From positions 62,001 through 126,000 of the forward strand of contig NW_026947408.1 in NCBI RefSeq assembly GCF_036323735.1: 64,000 nucleotides of DNA. The letters are read 5' to 3'. This document shows, one piece after another, positions 58,813 through 64,000 of this stretch. How positions within the stretch are numbered: the stretch's first letter is position 1; the number at the start of each line of letters is the position of its first letter. Both the position numbers and the translations under genes were made by a program. The stretch is from Rattus norvegicus. Lineage: Eukaryota; Chordata; Mammalia; Rodentia; Muridae. The notes below the pieces were generated by a model that did no database searches, was not told the DNA's origin, and saw nothing but the letters and a program-made list of their open reading frames with translations.

Positions 58813-59953
58813 ATGGCACCATCGGAGCCCAATTCTCCCATCAAAACAAACATAGAATATGCAAACAAATCAGAAAAGCAAGATCTAGTTTCAAAATCAT
58901 TTTTGATCATGATGCTGGAGGACTTCAAGAAAGATGTGAAGAACTCCCTTAGAGAACAAGTAGAAGCCTACAGAGAGGAATCGCAAAAATGCCTGAAAGA
59001 ATTCCAGGAAAACATAAATAAACAAGTAGAAGCCCATAGAGAGGAGACACAAAAATCCCTGAAAGAATTCCAGGAAAACATAAATAAACAAGTAGAAGCC
59101 CATAGAGAGGAGACACAAAAATCCCTGAAAGAATTCCAGGAAAACACAATCAAACAGTTGAAGGAATTAAAAATGGAAATAGAAGCCATCAAGAAAGAAC
59201 ACATGGAAACAACCCTGGATATAGAAAACCAAAAGAGGAGACAAGGAGCTGTAGATACAAGCTTCACCAACAGAATACAAGAGATGGAAGAGAGAATCTC
59301 AGGAGCAGAAGATTCCATATAAATCATTGACTCAACTGTCAAAGATAATGTAAAGCGGAAAAAGCTACTGGTCCAAAACATACAGGAAATCCAGGACTCA
59401 ATGAGAAGATCAAACCTAAGGATAATAGGTATAGAAGAGAGTGAAGACTCCCAGCTCAAAGGAACAGTAAATATCTTCAACAAAATCATAGAAGAAAACT
59501 TCCCTAACCTAAAAAAAAGAGATACCCATAGACATTCAAGAAGCCTACAGAACTCAAAATAGATTGGACCAGAAAAGAAACACCTCCCGTCACATAATTG
59601 TCAAAACACCAAACGCACAAAATAAAGAAAGAATATTAAAAGCAGTAAGGGAAAAAGGTCAAGTAACATATAAAGGGAGACCTATCAGAATCACACCAGA
59701 CTTCTCGCCAGAAACTATGAAGGCCAGAAGATCCTGGACTGATGTCATACAGACCCTAAGAGAACACAAATGCCAGCCCAGGTTACTGTATCCAGCAAAA
59801 CTCTCAATTAACATTGATGGAGAAACCAAGATATTCCATGACAAAACCAAATTTACACAATATCTTTCTACAAATCCAGCACTACAAAGGATAATAAATA
59901 GTAAAGCCCAACATAAGGAGGCAAGCAATACCCTAAAAGAAGCAAGAAACTAA
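58813..59953 (+). pseudogene. L1 ORF1 (RNA-binding nucleocapsid-like protein), broken
   Basis: ORF1p is the trimeric RNA-binding chaperone of the L1 ribonucleoprotein. The ATG at 58813 (MAPSEPNSPIKTN) is the usual start. Residues about 50-115 contain three 22-residue repeats (EFQENINKQVEAHREETQKS) in a predicted coiled coil. A premature TAA lies at 59320-59322. A frameshift in an A-run near 59513-59520 moves the rest into another frame. The C-terminal RNA-binding part follows at 59564-59953, with GRPIRITPDFSPETMKARR and QPRLLYPAKLSI, ending at TAA 59951-59953. Total length is about 380 codons, normal for a rat L1 ORF1. Confidence 0.93.
58960..59157 (+). repeat. Three 66-bp tandem repeats in L1 ORF1
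   Basis: Units at 58960-59025, 59026-59091 and 59092-59157 each start gtagaagcc and encode 22 residues. Units 1 and 2 differ at a handful of bases; units 2 and 3 differ mainly in the last 12 bases. The period keeps the reading frame. The repeats lie in the coiled-coil segment, where rodent ORF1 is known to vary in length. Confidence 0.96.
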
Positions 59954-60012
59954 TCGTCTTGGCAACAAAACAAAGAGAATGAAAGCACACAAACATAACC
60001 TCACATCCAAAT

Positions 60013-63000
60013 ATGAATAGAAAGGGAAACAATAATCACTATTCCTTAACATCTCTCAGTATCAATGGCCTCAACTCCCCAATAAAAAGACATAGATTAA
60101 CAAACTGGATACGCAATGAGGACCCTGCATTCTGCTTCCTACAGGAAACACACCTCAGACACAAAGACAGACACTACCTCAGAGTGAAAGGCTGGAAAAC
60201 AACTTTCCAAGCAAATGGTCAGAAGTAGCAAGCTGGAGTTGCCATTCTAATATCAAATAAAATCAATTTCCAGCAAAAAGTCATCAAAAAAGATAAAGAA
60301 GGACACTTCATATTCATCAAAGGAAAAATCCACCAAGATGAACTCTCAATCCTAAATATCTATGCCCCAAATACAAGGGCACCTACTTATGTAAAAGAAC
60401 CCTTAATAAGCTCAAAACACACATTACACCTCACACAATAATAGTAGGAGATTTCAGCGCTCCACTCTCATCAATGGACAGATCATGGAAACAGAAATAA
60501 AACAGTGATGTCGACAGACTAAGAGAAGTCATGAGCCAAATGGACTTAACGGATATTTATAAAACATTCTATCCTAAAGCAAAAAGATATACCTTCTTCT
60601 CAGCACCTCATGGTACTTTCTCCAAAATTGACCATATAATTGGTCAAAAAACGGGCCTCAACAGGTACAGAAAGATAGAAATAATCCCATGCGTGCTATC
60701 AGACCACCACGGCCTAAAACTGGTCTTCAATAACAATCGAAAAATGCACACATATACTTGGAAATTGAACAATGCTCTACTCAATGATAACCTGGTCAAG
60801 GAAGAAATAAAGAAAGAAATTAAAACCTTTTAAAAATTAATGAAAATGAAGGTACAACATACCCAAATTATGGGACACAATGAAAGCTGTGCTAAGAGGA
60901 AAACTCATAGCACTGAGTGTCTGCAGAAAGAAACAGGAAAGAGCATATGTCAGCAGCTTGACAGCACACCTAAAAGCTCTAGAACAAAAAGAAGCAAATA
61001 CACCCAGGAGGAGTAGAAGGCAGGAAATAATCAAACTCAGAGCTGAAATCAACCAAGTAGAAACAAAAAGGACTATAGAAAGAATCAACAGAACCAAAAG
61101 CTGGTTCTTTGAGAAAGTCAACATAATAGATAAACCCTTAGTCAGACTAACGAGAGGACACAGAGAGTGTGTCCAAATTAACAAAATCAGAAATGAAAAG
61201 GGAGACATAACTACAGATTCAGAGGAAATTCAAAAAATCATCAGATCTTACTTTAAAAACCTATATTCAACAAAACTTGAAAATCTTCAGGAAATGGACA
61301 ATTTCCTAGACAGATACCAGGTATCGAAGTTAAATCAGGAACAGATAAACCAGTTAAACAACCCAATAACTCCTAAGGAAATAGAAGCAGCCATTAAAGG
61401 TCTCCCAACCAAAAAGATTCCAGGTCCAGACAGGTTTAGTGCAGAATTCTATCAAATCTTCATAGAAGACCTCATACCAATATTATCCAAACTATTCCAC
61501 AAAATTGAAACAGATGGAGCCCTACCGAATACCTTCTACAAAGCCACAATTACTCTTATACCTAAACCACACAAAGACACAACAAAAAGAGAGAACTTCA
61601 GACAAATTTCCGTTATGAATATCGACGCAAAATATTCAATAAAATTCTGGCAAACCGAATTCAAGAGCACATCAAAACAATGATCCACCATGATCAAGTA
61701 GGCTTCATCCCAGGCATGCAGGGATGGATTAATATACGGAAAACCATCAAGGTGATCCATTATATAAACTAACTGAAAGAACAGAACCACATGATTATTT
61801 CATTACATGCTGAGAAAGCATTTGAGAAAATTTAACACCCCTTCATGATAAAAGTTCTGGAAAGAATAGGAATTCAAGCCCCATACCTAAACATAGTAAA
61901 AGCCATATACAGCAAACCAGTTGCTAACATTAAACTAAATGGAGAGAAACTTGAAGCAATCCCACTAAAATCAGGGACTAGACAAGGCTGCCCACTCTCT
62001 CCCTACTTATTCCATATAGTTCTTGAAGTTCTAGCCAGAGCAATCAGACAACAAAAGGAGATCAAGGGGATACAGATCGGAAAAGAAGAGGTCAAAATAT
62101 CACTATTTGCAGATGACATGATAGTATATTTAAGTGATCCCAAAAGTTCCACCAGAGAACTACTAAAGCAGATAAACAACTTCAGCAAAGTGGCTGGGTA
62201 TAAAATTAACTCTAATAAATCAGTTGACTTCCTCTATACAAAAGAGAAAGAAGCCGAGGAAGAAATTAGGGAAACAACACCATTCATAATAGACCCAAAT
62301 AATATAAAGTACCTCGGTGTGACTTTAACCAAGCAAGTAAAAGATCTGTACAATAAGAACTTCAAGACACTTAGGAAAGAAATTGAAGAAGACCTCAGAA
62401 GATGGAAAGAGCTCCCATGCTCATGGATTGGCAGGATTAATATAGTAAAAATGGCCATTTTACCAAAAGCAATCTACAGATTCAATTCAATCCCCATTAA
62501 AATACCAATCAAATTCTTCAAAGAGTTAGACAGAACAATTTGCAAATTCATCTGGAATAACAAAAAACCCAGGATAGCTAAAGCTATCCTCAACAATAAA
62601 AGGACTTTAGGGGGAATCACTATCCCTGAACTCAAGCAGTATTACAGAGCAATAGTGATAAAAACTGCATGGTATTGCTACAGAGACAGACAGATAGACC
62701 AATGGAATAGAATTGAAGACCCAGAAATGAACCCACACACCTATGGTCACTTGATTTTTGACAAAGGAGCCAAAACCATCCAATGGAAAAAAGATAGCAT
62801 TTTCAGCAAATGGTGCTGGTTCAACTGGAGGGCAATATGTAGAAGAATGCAGATCGATACATGCTTATCACCCTGTACAAAGCTTAAGTCCAAGTGGATC
62901 AAGGACCTCCACATCAAACCAGACACACTCAAACTAATAGAAGAAAAACTAGGGAAGCATCTGGAACACATGGGCACTGGAAAAATTTTCCTGAACAAAA

Positions 63001-63832
63001 CTCCAATGGCTTATGCTCTAAGATCAAGAATCGACAAATGGGATCTCATAAAACTGCAAAGCTTCTGTAAGGCAAAGGACACTGTGGTTAGGACAAAACG
63101 GCAACCAAAAGATTGGGAAAAGATCTTTACCAATCCTACAACAGATAGAAGCCTTATATCCAAAATATACAAAGAACTCAAGAAGTTAGACCGCAGGGAG
63201 ACAAATAACCCTATTAAAAAATGGGGTCAGAGCTAAACAAAGAATTCACAGCTGAGGAATGCCAAATGGCTGAGAAACACCTAAAGAAATGTTCAACATC
63301 TTTAGTCATAAGGGAAATGCAAATCAAAACAACCCTGCGATTTCACCTCACACCAGTGAGAATGGCTAAGATCAAAAACTCAGGTGACAGCAGATGCTGG
63401 CAAGGATGTGGAGAAAGAGGAACACTCCTCCATTGTTGGTGGGATTGCAGACTGGTGAAACCATTCTGGAAATCAGTCTGGAGGTTCCTCAGAAATTTGG
63501 ACCTTGTACTGCCTGAGGATCCAGGTATTCCTCTCTTGGGCATATACCCAAAAGATGCCTCAACATATAAAAGAGACACGTGCTCCACTAAGTTCATCGC
63601 AGCCTTATTTATAATAGCCAGAAAATGGAAAGAACCCAGATGCCCTTCAACAGAGGAATGGATACAGAAAATGTGGTACATCTACACAATGGAATATTAC
63701 TCAGCTATCAAAAACAATGAATTTATGAAATTCGTAGGCAAATGGTTGGAACTGGAAAATATAATCCTGAGGGAGCTAACCCAATCACAGAAAGACACAC
63801 ATGGTATGCACTCATTGATAAGTGGCTATTAG
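60013..63832 (+). pseudogene. L1 ORF2 (endonuclease-reverse transcriptase), multiply broken
   Basis: ORF2p nicks target DNA and reverse-transcribes L1 RNA in place. From ATG 60013 come the endonuclease part (SLSINGLNSPIKRHRL, QETHLRHKDRHYL, later FSKIDHIIG and LSDHHGL), the RT (GTRQGCPLSPYLF, FADD at 62106-62117) and the Cys-rich end (CWQGCGERGTLLHCWWDC). The stop is TAG 63830-63832, giving about 1270 codons, normal length. Lesions include TAG 60226-60228, a frameshift near 60400, TAA 60498-60500, TAA 60831-60833, frameshifts near 60830, 60868 and 61635, stops near 61769 and 61834, and a frameshift near 63215. The catalytic Asn in GDFN of the endonuclease is Ser, and the motif A Asp of the RT is His. 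Confidence 0.94.
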
Positions 63833-64000
63833 CCCAAATGCTTGAATAACCAGATCCCTAGAACAAAGGAAACTCAAGAAGGATGTTCAAAATGTGAATG
63901 CTTCACTCCTTCTTTAAATGAGGAAAAAGAATACCCTTGGCAGGGAAGGGAGAGGCAAAGATTAAAACAGAGACTGAAGGAATACCCATTCAGAGCCTGC
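63833..64000 (+). other. Start of L1 3' UTR (continues beyond the window)
   Basis: Sequence after the ORF2 stop matches 20982-21150 of the truncated L1 at few-base divergence ('aatgaggaaaaagaataccc', 'aacagagactgaagga'). The polypurine tract and poly(A) end are not in the window. Confidence 0.92.

Larger units (their letters stand above)
58049..64000 (+). mobile_element. Near-full-length young rat L1, cut by the window edge
   Basis: A GC-richer 5' UTR with retained CpGs, ORF1, a short inter-ORF spacer, ORF2 and the first part of the 3' UTR appear in the canonical order. The 5' boundary is placed at 'gcagcagctctctgctccca' (about 58049), where the sequence changes from AT-rich flank to L1-like GC-rich DNA. 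The true 3' end and target-site duplication lie beyond 64000. Both ORFs are broken, so this copy cannot retrotranspose by itself, although its low divergence indicates a recent insertion. Confidence 0.95.

Noticed and set aside
58813..63832. L1 ORF1 and ORF2 considered as functional genes
   Set aside because: Several in-frame stops, frameshifts and catalytic substitutions are visible in both, so they are annotated as pseudogenes of a mobile element.

Overview
The window looks like rodent, almost certainly rat (Rattus norvegicus), nuclear DNA. The evidence is two ID-type SINEs (BC1/tRNA-Ala-like head plus poly(A)), several L1 copies matching the young rat L1 type, many older murine L1 (Lx-like) 3' ends, B1/B3-type SINEs and abundant (CA)n, (TA)n and (ATCT)n microsatellites. 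It is AT-rich and gene-poor. I find no intact protein-coding gene. Family names come from recognition by eye, not from a database search.

Layout. 1-8.9 kb: AT-rich DNA with an old L1 scrap, an ID element with target-site duplication, a large TA/CA microsatellite and Lx-like L1 3' ends. 8.9-14.9 kb: a head-to-tail array (units A, B, C) of a composite repeat of about 2.1-2.5 kb. Each unit is a piece of antisense L1 3' UTR, then a junction microsatellite, then about 1.5 kb of sequence ('X') that I cannot assign to a known family. 15-20.4 kb: AT-rich DNA with SINE remnants and an Lx 3' end. 20.4-26.3 kb: an older retroelement-like sequence interrupted by a young 5'-truncated L1 with an 18-bp target-site duplication, then a 4-kb antisense L1. 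26.3-32.9 kb: mostly single-copy-looking DNA with one olfactory-receptor pseudogene (29.3-29.95 kb). 32.9-40.1 kb: opposed and decayed L1 3' ends, a CA-rich microsatellite and a 21-22-bp minisatellite carrying TGATGTCAT-like cores. 40.2-42.7 kb: unit D of the composite repeat, truncated on its left and ending in a longer antisense L1. 42.7-51 kb: unassigned DNA, a 236-bp tandem duplication and an old antisense L1 carrying a nested ID element. 51.1-56.9 kb: units E, F and G of the composite array. 58.05-64 kb: a near-full-length young L1 on the + strand (5' UTR, ORF1, ORF2, start of 3' UTR), inactivated by stops, frameshifts and two catalytic-residue changes, and cut by the window edge.

There is no operon-like or pathway logic here. 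The history is one of repeated L1/SINE insertion, plus local tandem duplication that turned an L1-adjacent segment into an array. The least explained item is the composite L1/X array, especially the half-units C (ending near 14898) and D (starting near 40170), which overlap by only about 125 bp in unit coordinates, as if one array had been split by about 25 kb of other DNA.
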